Shown here: piece by piece, positions 23,783 through 30,967 of the stretch
Numbering within the stretch: the first letter of the stretch is position 1
How the letters are laid out: each line of letters opens with the position of its first letter
Source of the DNA: an uncultured Eubacteriales bacterium
GTDB lineage: Bacteria > Bacillota > Clostridia > Lachnospirales > Anaerotignaceae
Reading direction: 5' to 3'
Assembly: GCA_934256695.1 (NCBI GenBank)
Contig: CAKQPE010000013.1
Coordinates: forward strand, 1-30,967
DNA length: 30,967 nucleotides
Notes under the pieces: model-generated
The model's input: only the letters and a program-made list of their open reading frames with translations
Database searches by the model: none
What the model was told of the DNA's origin: nothing
Program-made: the position numbers and the translations under genes

Positions 23783-24093
23783 ATAAATATAAATTTATAA
23801 AAGACTAAGACCGTGGGACTCTGTCCCACAACCCTGCGATTTTTTGAAAAAATCGAGTAAAACTTTTATCAAAACGCAATTACATTGCGTTTTTCGGGAA
23901 AAAATATATTGAATTATTCCAAAAATACCATGGCTCTGCCATGGTATTTTACAAAAGTTTAGGTCAAGCCTTTAGGGAACCGCAAAGATAAATGCGGCAG
24001 GCGAAGCCTGATTTGCGAAGCAAATTTCCTGACCAAGAAGGCTTGTGGGGTATTGGGGCATTGCCCCAAGGTCTTAGATAAATTTATATTTAT
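23783..24093. repeat. Complete hairpin-string element (copy F) with 16-bp terminal inverted repeats
   Basis: ATAAATATAAATTTAT at 23783-23798 is exactly inverted at 24078-24093. Inside, in order: GTGGGAC-TCT-GTCCCAC (23813-23829), CGATTTTTT/AAAAAATCG (23837-23855), AAAACGCAAT-TAC-ATTGCGTTTT (23871-23893), AAAATACCATGGC-TCT-GCCATGGTATTTT (23922-23950), CCGCA/TGCGG (23980-23997), CAGGC-GAA-GCCTG (23998-24010), ATTTGC-GAA-GCAAAT (24011-24025) and TTGGGGC-ATT-GCCCCAA (24053-24069). CAAGCCTT...AAGGCTTG also pairs over a longer range. No coding capacity. It is MITE-like in its ends. No target duplication is obvious. Confidence 0.87.
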
Positions 24094-24155
24094 ATTACCA
24101 CAACATGAACTTATAATACAAGTGCAAAGATGTCATTTTTCCGTAACGGCAAATT

Positions 24156-26048
24156 TTATTCCATTTCAAATGCACCCGTATAAAGTCTGTAGTATACGCC
24201 TTTTTCGGCTATAAGCTGTTGGTGGTTTCCTCGTTCTATAATGCGTCCGTGGTCAAGAACCATTATAACATCGGAGTTCTGTACCGTTGAAAGCCTGTGG
24301 GCTATTACAAATACCGTTCTGCCGTGCATAAGGGCGTCCATACCTTTTTGCACTATTGACTCGGTACGTGTATCAATACTGCTTGTTGCCTCGTCAAGTA
24401 TCATAACAGGCGGATTGGCAACAGCGGCTCTTGCTATGGTTATAAGCTGTTTCTGACCCTGACTCAGTTCCGAACCGCTGCCGGAAATAACGGTGTTGTA
24501 GCCTTCGGGAAGCATTTTTATAAATCCGTCTGCATTGGTAAGCTTTGCGGCGGCATATACTTCCTCGTCTGTTGCGTCCAGTCTGCCGTAACGTATGTTT
24601 TCCATTACCGTTCCCGTAAAAAGGTTTGTATCCTGCAAAACTATACCGAGAGAACGGCGGAGATCGTCTTTTTTGATACTGTTTATGTTTATTCCGTCAT
24701 ACTGTATTTTTCCGTCTGCAATATCATAAAAACGGTTTATAAGGTTTGTTATGGTTGTTTTTCCCGCACCGGTAGAGCCTACAAGGGCTACTTTCTGCCC
24801 GGGTTTGGCAAAGAGTGTTATGTCGTGAAGAATAGTCTTTCCTTCTTCATAGCCGAAATCAACGTCATCAAAGCGGACATCGCCTTCAACCTTGACATAA
24901 CGGAAGGAGTTGTCCTTGTCGGGACATTTCCAAGCCCACATACCTGTATAGCCTTCGGCAGGAATAAGGTTGTTGTTTTCGTCATATTTTGCGTTTACAA
25001 GGGTAATATGTCCTTCGTCTGTTTCCGGTTTTTCGTCCATAAGGTTGAATATTCTTTCCGCACCGGCAAGTGCCATTACAATAGCATTAAACTGGCTTGA
25101 AATCTGGCTGATAGGCATTGTAAAACTTCTGCTTAACTGAAGGAAAGAAGCTATTATACCGAGAGTAAGTCCGCCGAAACCGCCTATTGCCAAAGCACCG
25201 CCCAGAATGGCAAGTATTACGTACTGGAGGTTTCCGATATTTCCCATTACAGGCATAAGTATGTTTGCAAATTTGTTGGCATTGGAGGAAACCTCACGCA
25301 TATTTTCATTGAGAAGATCAAAGGTTTCTTTTGATTTTTCTTCGTGGCAGAAAACCTTGACTACCTTCTGACCGTTAATCATTTCTTCTATATATCCGTT
25401 TATTTTACCCAACGCAACCTGCTGTTTAATGAAATAGTGTCCGCTTTTTGAGCCTATAAATTTAATTGTTTTAAGCATTATAAAAAGCATTACAAGAACA
25501 AATATTGTAAGGTGTACACTGCTGTAAAGCATTGCGGAAAAAACGGCTATTATTGTTATCAAAGACGAAAACATCTGGGGAATAGCCATTGAAATCATCT
25601 GTCGCAGTGTATCCGTATCGTTTGTAAAACGGCTCATAACATCGCCGAATGTGTTTGTATCAAAGTATCTGACAGGCAGTGACTGCATATGTGTAAACAT
25701 ATCGTCCCTTATGGTTTTTAATATTCCCTGTGCAATATAAACCATTATTCTTGAATAGGCGAAGGAAGAAAGAACACCTGTTATATAAAGCAGAGCCATT
25801 TTTGATATTGCCGAAAAAAGACCGTCATAAGACGGATTTGGGCTTAAAAGCATAGGTGTTATATATTTGTCTATAAGCACCTGTATGAAAAGTGAGCCGC
25901 CTACGGAGGCTGCCGCACTGATAACTATGCACACAAGGACAAATATAAAACGGAATTTGTATTTATCAAAATATTTAAGAAGTCTTTTTATAGTGTTAAT
26001 ATCTCTTTTTGAAAGATTTCTTGTTCTTGCTGTATTCGGTCTCGGCAT
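24156..26048 (-). CDS. ABC exporter half-transporter, catalytic subunit of a heterodimer
   Basis: 630 residues: six-helix exporter domain (about 30-325) and nucleotide-binding domain (390-625). Walker A GSTGAGKT is at 424-431, signature LSQGQ at 528-532, Walker B with intact catalytic glutamate MILDEATSS (549-557), and H-loop FVIAHRLSTV. An unusual polar insertion of about 45 residues (345-388, DEGHITLVNAKYDENNNLIP...) sits between the two domains. It matches the pattern of BmrD/LmrD-type subunits paired with a degenerate partner. Its ATG overlaps the partner's TAA by one base (TAATG), implying coupled translation. A multidrug or peptide exporter is likely. Confidence 0.92.
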   Translation of the reverse strand: MPRPNTARTRNLSKRDINTIKRLLKYFDKYKFRFIFVLVCIVISAAASVGGSLFIQVLIDKYITPMLLSPNPSYDGLFSAISKMALLYITGVLSSFAYSRIMVYIAQGILKTIRDDMFTHMQSLPVRYFDTNTFGDVMSRFTNDTDTLRQMISMAIPQMFSSLITIIAVFSAMLYSSVHLTIFVLVMLFIMLKTIKFIGSKSGHYFIKQQVALGKINGYIEEMINGQKVVKVFCHEEKSKETFDLLNENMREVSSNANKFANILMPVMGNIGNLQYVILAILGGALAIGGFGGLTLGIIASFLQLSRSFTMPISQISSQFNAIVMALAGAERIFNLMDEKPETDEGHITLVNAKYDENNNLIPAEGYTGMWAWKCPDKDNSFRYVKVEGDVRFDDVDFGYEEGKTILHDITLFAKPGQKVALVGSTGAGKTTITNLINRFYDIADGKIQYDGININSIKKDDLRRSLGIVLQDTNLFTGTVMENIRYGRLDATDEEVYAAAKLTNADGFIKMLPEGYNTVISGSGSELSQGQKQLITIARAAVANPPVMILDEATSSIDTRTESIVQKGMDALMHGRTVFVIAHRLSTVQNSDVIMVLDHGRIIERGNHQQLIAEKGVYYRLYTGAFEME

Positions 26049-27799
26049 TATTCTTCACTTCCTTTCTGCTGTGATTTATAAAGTTCGCTGTAAATATCGC
26101 TGTTTTTAAGTAATTCTTCATGGGTTCCCACAGCGTTAATATGTCCGTTTTCAAGAATAACTATTTTGTCGGAATCCTGAACGGAGGATATTCGCTGGGC
26201 TATTATTATTTTTGTTGTGTCCGGTATTTCTTTTGCAAAAGCATTTCTTATAAGGGCGTCTGTCTTGGTATCTACGGCACTGGTTGAATCATCGAGAATA
26301 AGTATTTTAGGCTTTTTGAGTAATGCCCTTGCAATACACAGTCTCTGTTTCTGTCCGCCGGATACGTTGCTTCCGCCCTGGTCGATAACAGTATCGTATT
26401 TATCGGGAAATTCCATTATAAAGTCATGTGCCTGTGCAAGACGGCAAACACGTTCAATATCTTCGTCGGTTGCCTTTTCGTTTCCCCAGCGGAGATTATC
26501 TTTTATAGTACCGGAGAAAAGCTCGTTTTTCTGCAAAACCATTGAAACCTGATTTCTCAATGTCTCTATATCGTAATCACGGACATCGATTCCGCCTACT
26601 TTTACACTTCCGCCCGTTACGTCAAAAAGTCTCGGTATAAGCTGAACAAGGCTTGATTTTGAACTTCCTGTTCCGCCTATAATGCCTACGGTTTCGCCGG
26701 AATTTATGTGGAGATTGATATTGCTTAATACAGGTGCGGACATAACGTCTTTTTCTTCTTCTCTTATATGGTGTGAATAGCTGAAGCTTACGTTTTCAAA
26801 ATCAATGCTTCCGTCTTTTACCTCAAGAACGGGATTTTCTTTATTTTCCATGGTGCTTTTTTCATTAAGAATTTCCGCAATACGTTCTGCCGAAGCCTTG
26901 CTCATTATAATCATAACGAATACCATAGAAAACATCATAAGGCTCATAAGTATCTGACCTGCGTAGGAAAACATACTCATAAGCTCGCCTGTTGTCATAG
27001 TGTCGGAAAGTATAAGCTTTGCTCCGAACCATGATATAAGCAGCATACAAAGGTACATTGTAAACTGCATAAGAGGCATATTGAGCATAAGAAGTTTTTC
27101 CGCTCCTACGGAGTTTTTGTAAATTTCGTTTGAAACACCTTTAAACTTCTTTTCTTCAAAATCCTCACGTACAAAAGACTTTACAACCCTCATTCCACGA
27201 AGGTTTTCCTGAACAACGAGGTTTAAGTCATCATATTTGTTAAAAAGTCTTTTGAAAATAGGGTGGGCTTTGCTCATTATAATGTAAAGACCTATGCCGA
27301 GAATCGGTATGGCTATAATAAAAACAAGAGCAAGTTTCGGGTTAAGCATAAACGACATTACAAGAGCGAATACAAGCATAATAGGGCTTCTTACGGCAAC
27401 ACGCACAACCATCTGATAAGCATTCTGTATATTTGTAATGTCTGTTGTAAGTCTGGTAACTATACTTGATGTTGAAAATTTGTCTATGTTTTCAAATGAG
27501 AAATTTTGGACATTGTAAAACATATCTTTTCTTAAATTTGCGGCAAAACCCGTAGATGCTTCTGCGGCAAATTTGCCCGAAAGTATGCCGCATATAAGCG
27601 ATATTATACAGGTGACAACAAGTATAAGTCCTGTTTTGGCAATAACATTCATATCGCCTTTGTTTATTCCGTTGTCTATAAGGTAAGCCATTATGGTAGG
27701 TATCAGAACCTCCAGTATTACCTCAAAGGTAACAAACAGAGGTGCAAGCAGTGACTGGCGTTTATACTGCCGTATGCTTGCGGATAATTTTTTAAGCAT
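26048..27799 (-). CDS. ABC exporter half-transporter, subunit with degenerate ATP site
   Basis: 583 residues: six-helix exporter domain (about 18-305) and nucleotide-binding domain (328-575). Walker A is GGTGSSKS (375-382; a Ser replaces the usual Gly before Lys). The signature VSGGQKQR (479-486) is canonical. Walker B ends DDSTSAVD (503-510), with Asp in place of the catalytic Glu, and the H-loop position reads IIAQRIS with Gln instead of His. One of the two composite ATP sites of the heterodimer is thus non-catalytic, as in BmrCD and TM287/288. It lies 34 bases downstream of the MarR gene in the same operon. Confidence 0.92.
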   Translation of the reverse strand: MLKKLSASIRQYKRQSLLAPLFVTFEVILEVLIPTIMAYLIDNGINKGDMNVIAKTGLILVVTCIISLICGILSGKFAAEASTGFAANLRKDMFYNVQNFSFENIDKFSTSSIVTRLTTDITNIQNAYQMVVRVAVRSPIMLVFALVMSFMLNPKLALVFIIAIPILGIGLYIIMSKAHPIFKRLFNKYDDLNLVVQENLRGMRVVKSFVREDFEEKKFKGVSNEIYKNSVGAEKLLMLNMPLMQFTMYLCMLLISWFGAKLILSDTMTTGELMSMFSYAGQILMSLMMFSMVFVMIIMSKASAERIAEILNEKSTMENKENPVLEVKDGSIDFENVSFSYSHHIREEEKDVMSAPVLSNINLHINSGETVGIIGGTGSSKSSLVQLIPRLFDVTGGSVKVGGIDVRDYDIETLRNQVSMVLQKNELFSGTIKDNLRWGNEKATDEDIERVCRLAQAHDFIMEFPDKYDTVIDQGGSNVSGGQKQRLCIARALLKKPKILILDDSTSAVDTKTDALIRNAFAKEIPDTTKIIIAQRISSVQDSDKIVILENGHINAVGTHEELLKNSDIYSELYKSQQKGSEE

Positions 27800-27833
27800 A
27801 TTTTTACCTCCTCAAATATTAATTATTTATTTT

Positions 27834-28280
27834 TTAAAGACTGTCTCTTAGATTAGTCCTCATTTTTTCCACTACAGATAAAAATATATCCAGTTCATCT
27901 TTGCTTATGTCTTTTAAAATAATCTTTTCCGTAGCTTTTATTTTTTCCATTATTTCATAATTAAGTGCAACGGCTTTTGGAGTAATGCATATTTTTTTGA
28001 GCCTTGCATCATAATCTACGGCTTCTCTTTTTATAAAACCGTTTTTTTCCATAAGCTGAAGAATATTTGTTGCCGTTGAACGGCGGATTTCAAAATTCTG
28101 TTCTATATCCTTTTGGAATATTTCCTTATCCTTGTTTCTGCAAAGATAGCCTATTATCCAACCCTGCATCATAGTAGGTTTGTATGGTTCATCATTTTTT
28201 GTTATGCCGAAAGTTTTTCTTCTTATAAGGTTCCCTAATTCTTTTATTATGGGCCCGATATGACAACTTTTGGTATCCAT
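27834..28280 (-). CDS. MarR-family regulator of the ABC exporter
   Basis: 148 residues with the winged helix fold: QKDIEQNFEIRRSTATNILQLMEKNGFIKREAVDYDARLKKICITPKA is the recognition helix and wing region (about 78-125), with dimerisation helices at both ends. AGGAGAATTTAA precedes the ATG. First gene of the operon marR-ABC-ABC. Two palindromes in its own leader (28305-28320 and 28334-28349) suggest that it represses the operon and is released by a transported drug or metabolite, the usual MarR logic. Confidence 0.93.
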   Translation of the reverse strand: MDTKSCHIGPIIKELGNLIRRKTFGITKNDEPYKPTMMQGWIIGYLCRNKDKEIFQKDIEQNFEIRRSTATNILQLMEKNGFIKREAVDYDARLKKICITPKAVALNYEIMEKIKATEKIILKDISKDELDIFLSVVEKMRTNLRDSL

Positions 28281-28304
28281 TTAAATTCTCCTTTCATTTG
28301 ATTA

Positions 28305-28349
28305 TGTTAGCTTGCTAACAATATCGGCATAATTGTTAGTTGGCTAACA
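28305..28349. promoter_or_regulatory. Two MarR operator palindromes
   Basis: TGTTAGCTTGCTAACA (28305-28320, perfect) and TGTTAGTTGGCTAACA (28334-28349, near perfect), 29 bases apart centre to centre, so nearly three helical turns. Both lie between the minus-strand transcription start region and the MarR ATG. Confidence 0.85.
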
Positions 28350-28359
28350 TTTCTTAATT

Positions 28360-28387
28360 ATTATAATCATAAATAATTAATTGTCAA
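28360..28387 (-). promoter_or_regulatory. Promoter of the marR-ABC operon
   Basis: On the minus strand, TTGACA (28387-28382), 16 bases, TATAAT (28365-28360). Transcription would start near 28353, so the first operator lies immediately downstream of the start. Confidence 0.85.
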
Positions 28388-28442
28388 TAAAAAAATTTTG
28401 CTTTTGAATAAAAAATCAGATTAAAATAAAACTAATCTTATG

Positions 28443-28472
28443 TTTACAAATTGTTCACAAAATATATATATT
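28443..28472 (+). promoter_or_regulatory. Candidate promoter of the small RNA
   Basis: TTTACA (28443-28448), 18 bases, TATATT (28467-28472), each 5 of 6 matches to consensus. A start near 28479 would give a transcript of about 150 bases ending at the terminator at 28602-28627. Confidence 0.45.
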
Positions 28473-28478
28473 AGATTA

Positions 28479-28627
28479 ACAATTATATTGCATAATATAT
28501 CTTGTAAGAAACAAAGAGAGAGTTTCTTACAACCCCCAATAAGAAATAAAACCCCTAAAAAGCAATTCATAATACCATCCTTCCCCAAGGAAAAGAAAAA
28601 GCTCCTGTTACCCCACAGGAGTTTTTT
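28479..28627 (+). ncRNA. Candidate small RNA with exposed C-rich motifs
   Basis: The region has a promoter candidate, no plausible reading frame with a ribosome site, and a strong plus-strand terminator that no upstream plus-strand gene needs (both flanking upstream genes run on the minus strand). It contains a perfect 11-base stem TTGTAAGAAAC/GTTTCTTACAA (28502-28512, 28522-28532), single-stranded ACCCCCAA (28532-28539) and ACCCCTAA (28551-28558), a mini-hairpin CCTT-CCCC-AAGG (28579-28590) and the terminator loop TACCCC (28609-28614). All four C-runs fall in unpaired positions. This is typical of sRNAs that pair with G-rich ribosome sites, such as RsaE. It is not a family I can name. Confidence 0.5.
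28602..28627 (+). terminator. Orphan strong terminator (3' end of the sRNA candidate)
   Basis: CTCCTGT (28602-28608), loop TACCCC, ACAGGAG (28615-28621), then six Ts. Confidence 0.88.
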
Positions 28628-28775
28628 CATGTGTATTTAAATTTCAGCAGACTGCTTGTTAAAAGTATTTTATGGTATTTATTTCTATGATTTTTTCTGT
28701 ATTTTCGTATTTTGTTCACATTTGTATGGTATCATTAAAACGAAGGGTTTTAATTTAAAACAAAGGTGTGATAAT

Positions 28776-30488
28776 ATGAGAAAAAAATTAACGGCATTTT
28801 TTCTTTCGGCAATATTTGTTCTTCAATTTGGTTTAGTTGCTTTTGCCGAAAACAATGACGGTTTATTGAAAATAAATTCAAATGAAGAAAATACAGCGGA
28901 CTTTTCCGATAATTCGGGAGAATATACAAATAATGAGGTTCTGGTTCTTTATAAAGACGGTACTGTAAAAACAGTTTCTTATTCATCAAAAGAAGAAGTT
29001 GGACAGGCTGTTGAAAATTTCAGAAATGACAAAACAGTAGAGGTTGTTCAGCCTAACTTTAAATATGAAAATACAGCATACAGTGCAGATGATGAGCTTT
29101 TTTCAAAACAGTGGGCGTTAAATAATGACGGTTCTACACTTATAAGAGAAAAAACGGCAGACTATGAGCCTGTTATGGATTTATACGGTTTTGGCCTTTA
29201 TACCAAAAAGAATATAAAGGAAAATATATATAATTCCAAAGAAGGTGTTGATATTAATATTGAGCCTGTATGGGAGAAATTTTCCGATGAAGGCAAAAGA
29301 CAGGCTGTTATTGCCGTAATAGATACGGGAATAGACAAAAACCATGAGGATTTACAGGATATTCTATGGGAAAATCAGGACGAAATACCAAATAACGGTA
29401 TAGATGATGACGGCAACGGATATGTTGATGATGTTTACGGATATGATTTTTATAACAATACGGGAAATATGACTTCAACAACAGACGATAACCACGGTAC
29501 TCACTGTGCCGGAACAATCCTTGCAAACAGAGATAATTCAAAGGGAATTGCCGGAATAGCATCAGGATACAATGTAAAAATTATGTCCCTTAAAGCACTT
29601 GGCGGAAACAACGGTGAGGGTACAACGGAATCTGTAATAAAAGCAATAAAATATGCAGAGGATAATGGTGCGGTAATATGTAATTTAAGCTTATGTACCG
29701 AAGAAAACGATACGGCTTTGTATAAAGTAATGGCAAAGTCCAAAATGCTTTTTGTTGTTGCCGCAGGCAATGACGACAAAGGAACGGACAATGACTCAAT
29801 ACCACATTATCCTGCCGCATACAATATAGAAAATATGATTACCGTTGCCAATATACGTGCCGACGGTGTTATTGACCCTACATCAAACTACGGCAAGGAA
29901 ACAGTTGATATTGCCGCACCGGGAAACCGTATTATAAGCACCACTGTAAACGACACATATTCATATATGACCGGAACATCAATGGCGGCACCTATGGTTT
30001 CGGCTGTGTGTGCAATGCTTTACTCATACTATGATGACATAAATTTAAAAGATGTAAAAGAAACGGTGCTTAATTCTGCGGAAAAATTGACTTCTCTTAA
30101 CGGTAAGGTTTCAACAGAAGGAATGTTAAACGCATATAATGCATTTACATATGATAAATCTTTGCTCTCCCACGGAGAATTTGAAGTTCCTGCCGAAGCA
30201 TATATAGAGGAAGAACCTACAAAATTCAGTTTCGATATTTATAAAGAAAACGGTCTCAGCTATCTTACAGTAACGGCAACAGATGTAAATAACGATATTT
30301 TTGCATTAAGATTTATGAAGGGCAATAAAACTTCTGCCGATTTTAAAGGCGGCAGAGAAGGAAAAGGATTTACCTTAAACGGTAATAACGAATGTACCTT
30401 TGTTGTTCGCAGTGAGGGAGAGTATACTTTCTATGCTCTTGATAAAAAAGGCCATGAAACCGTATCAACGGTGGCAATTAAATTTTAA
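28776..30488 (+). CDS. Secreted subtilisin-like serine protease (S8 family)
   Basis: 570 residues. Signal peptide 1-24 (MRKKLTAFF...LVAFA). An inhibitor-I9-like propeptide is at about 50-100. The catalytic triad is Asp183 in VIDTGIDKNHEDL, His240 in DDNHGTHCAG and Ser402 in GTSMAAPM, with oxyanion Asn332 in AAGND. The calcium-binding-type motif NNGIDDDGNGYVDD (206-219) is present. The last 100 residues form a beta-rich C-terminal domain, with no sortase or SLH signal. An unusual insert (about 118-165) lies between the conserved QWAL segment and the catalytic core. The ATG at 28776 behind AAAGGTGTG is preferred over an upstream in-frame start at 28656 because only it begins a signal peptide. 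The role is extracellular or spore-associated proteolysis. Confidence 0.92.
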   Translation: MRKKLTAFFLSAIFVLQFGLVAFAENNDGLLKINSNEENTADFSDNSGEYTNNEVLVLYKDGTVKTVSYSSKEEVGQAVENFRNDKTVEVVQPNFKYENTAYSADDELFSKQWALNNDGSTLIREKTADYEPVMDLYGFGLYTKKNIKENIYNSKEGVDINIEPVWEKFSDEGKRQAVIAVIDTGIDKNHEDLQDILWENQDEIPNNGIDDDGNGYVDDVYGYDFYNNTGNMTSTTDDNHGTHCAGTILANRDNSKGIAGIASGYNVKIMSLKALGGNNGEGTTESVIKAIKYAEDNGAVICNLSLCTEENDTALYKVMAKSKMLFVVAAGNDDKGTDNDSIPHYPAAYNIENMITVANIRADGVIDPTSNYGKETVDIAAPGNRIISTTVNDTYSYMTGTSMAAPMVSAVCAMLYSYYDDINLKDVKETVLNSAEKLTSLNGKVSTEGMLNAYNAFTYDKSLLSHGEFEVPAEAYIEEEPTKFSFDIYKENGLSYLTVTATDVNNDIFALRFMKGNKTSADFKGGREGKGFTLNGNNECTFVVRSEGEYTFYALDKKGHETVSTVAIKF

Positions 30489-30524
30489 TCCGTTTTGTGG
30501 TAAAAACCGACCCAAAAATTGTCT

Positions 30525-30553
30525 GGATAATAAAAACCGACATACATATACTA
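30525..30553 (+). promoter_or_regulatory. Candidate sigma-G (forespore) promoter of the spore protein gene
   Basis: GGATA (30525-30529), 17 bases, TATACTA (30547-30553), close to the sigma-G pattern GNATR-N17/18-CATNNTA with one mismatch. The word TAAAAACCGAC occurs at 30501-30511 and 30531-30541, exactly 30 bases apart and flanking the -35, a possible regulator site. Confidence 0.5.
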
Positions 30554-30607
30554 TTCCTGCAACACAAAATTAAAAAATGTTTTTTTAATTTAAAGGAGGA
30601 ATTTAAT

Positions 30608-30835
30608 ATGTCACAGAACAGTTCTAAAACAGGAAACAAAGTAAATATACCGGAAGCAAGAGGAGCAATGGACAGATTTAAATACGAAGTTGCAAATGAA
30701 ATCGGTGTTCCCCTTAAAGACGGTTATAATGGCGACTTAACATCTGCACAGAACGGTTATGTAGGCGGATATATGGTTAAAAAGATGATTGAGGCTCAGG
30801 AAAAAATGATGGCAGACAAAGAGTCTGGCAGATAA
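30608..30835 (+). CDS. Alpha/beta-type small acid-soluble spore protein
   Basis: 75 residues. Members coat and protect spore DNA and are degraded on germination by the GPR protease. The two conserved regions are clear: MDRFKYEVANEIGVPL (21-36, containing the protease site around YEVANEIG) and GYNGDLTSAQNGYVGGYMVKKMIE (39-62). The ATG at 30608 lies behind AAAGGAGGAATTTAAT. A longer frame opening at 30497 has no ribosome site and runs through the promoter. It is a single gene with a sigma-G-like promoter and its own terminator, direct evidence that the organism makes endospores. Confidence 0.95.
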   Translation: MSQNSSKTGNKVNIPEARGAMDRFKYEVANEIGVPLKDGYNGDLTSAQNGYVGGYMVKKMIEAQEKMMADKESGR

Positions 30836-30858
30836 AAAAGAATAAAAAATAATTTTTT

Positions 30859-30890
30859 TCGCCGAAGGAAATTTTCCGTCGGCGATTTTT
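30859..30890 (+). terminator. Terminator after the spore protein gene
   Basis: TCGCCGA (30859-30865) pairs with TCGGCGA (30879-30885) and the stem continues past one mismatch through GGAAA/TTTCC. TTTTT follows. Confidence 0.88.
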
Positions 30891-30914
30891 AATGTTACGC
30901 TTTAGCAAGACAAA

Positions 30915-30935
30915 TCCCCCTGTTATACAGGGGGA
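30915..30935. repeat. Perfect GC hairpin at the window edge
   Basis: TCCCCCTG-TTATA-CAGGGGGA, eight-base arms. There is no T tract in either direction. It may belong to another intergenic repeat cut by the window end. Confidence 0.5.
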
Positions 30936-30967
30936 GTAAAATAGCTTTAGCTTTAAGAAAATAACCC

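Noticed and set aside
24141..24155. Terminator after the ABC exporter (CCGTAACGG)
   Set aside because: Read on the minus strand the tiny stem is followed by A, not T, so there is no intrinsic terminator.
28440..28640. Plus-strand frame of 66 codons in the marR-protease gap
   Set aside because: No ribosome site before its ATG, and it runs through a strong terminator stem. Better explained as a small RNA.

Overview
The window looks like a chromosome segment of an anaerobic, endospore-forming, low-GC Firmicute, most likely a gut-type member of the Clostridia (Lachnospiraceae or a relative). The basis is an alpha/beta-type small acid-soluble spore protein, a LonB-type sporulation protease, strong GGAGG ribosome sites with some TTG starts, AT-rich sequence with AGA/ATA-rich codon use, radical SAM proteins and an S-layer-homology protein. 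The genus cannot be fixed from the sequence alone.

Layout. 218-3007: an IclR-type regulator followed by acylating acetaldehyde dehydrogenase and 4-hydroxy-2-oxovalerate aldolase (mhpF, mhpE), closed by a terminator. 3207-7769: a tight five-gene operon with a PotB/PotC/PotA-like ABC importer, a PfkB-family kinase and an ADP-ribosylglycohydrolase-family hydrolase. No substrate-binding protein is present. 8037-9930: ilvD with a possibly structured leader. 10337-11840: a MATE exporter. 12109-14966: a 939-residue SLH surface protein with beta-repeat domains. 15383-17520: a ppGpp-hydrolase-like HD protein, an Rrf2 regulator and cysK, with a shared candidate operator at the last two promoters. 17573-22976: a spore-type lonB flanked by two outward-facing gene pairs. 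One is a cysteine-less radical SAM paralogue with a small membrane protein. The other is an HdeD-like membrane protein with the intact radical SAM paralogue. 23215-28390: a TetR regulator and a MarR-controlled heterodimeric ABC exporter. 28479-28627: a likely small RNA with four exposed C-rich motifs. 28776-30890: a secreted subtilisin-like protease and the spore DNA-binding protein.

The most striking signals not explained by genes are: (1) a family of intergenic elements (1-77, 9956-10210, 15009-15361, 20823-20885, 22975-23180, 23783-24093). They are built as strings of perfect hairpins, mostly with three-base loops, and their arms differ between copies by compensating changes. Some copies carry terminal inverted repeats. 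(2) The radical SAM enzyme/pseudoenzyme pair around lonB. (3) The C-rich candidate sRNA. (4) The importer-kinase-hydrolase operon, which resembles enteric yegTUV but with an ABC importer in place of the nucleoside permease.

All assignments rest on reading motifs and spacing by eye. No similarity search, folding program or genome comparison was run.
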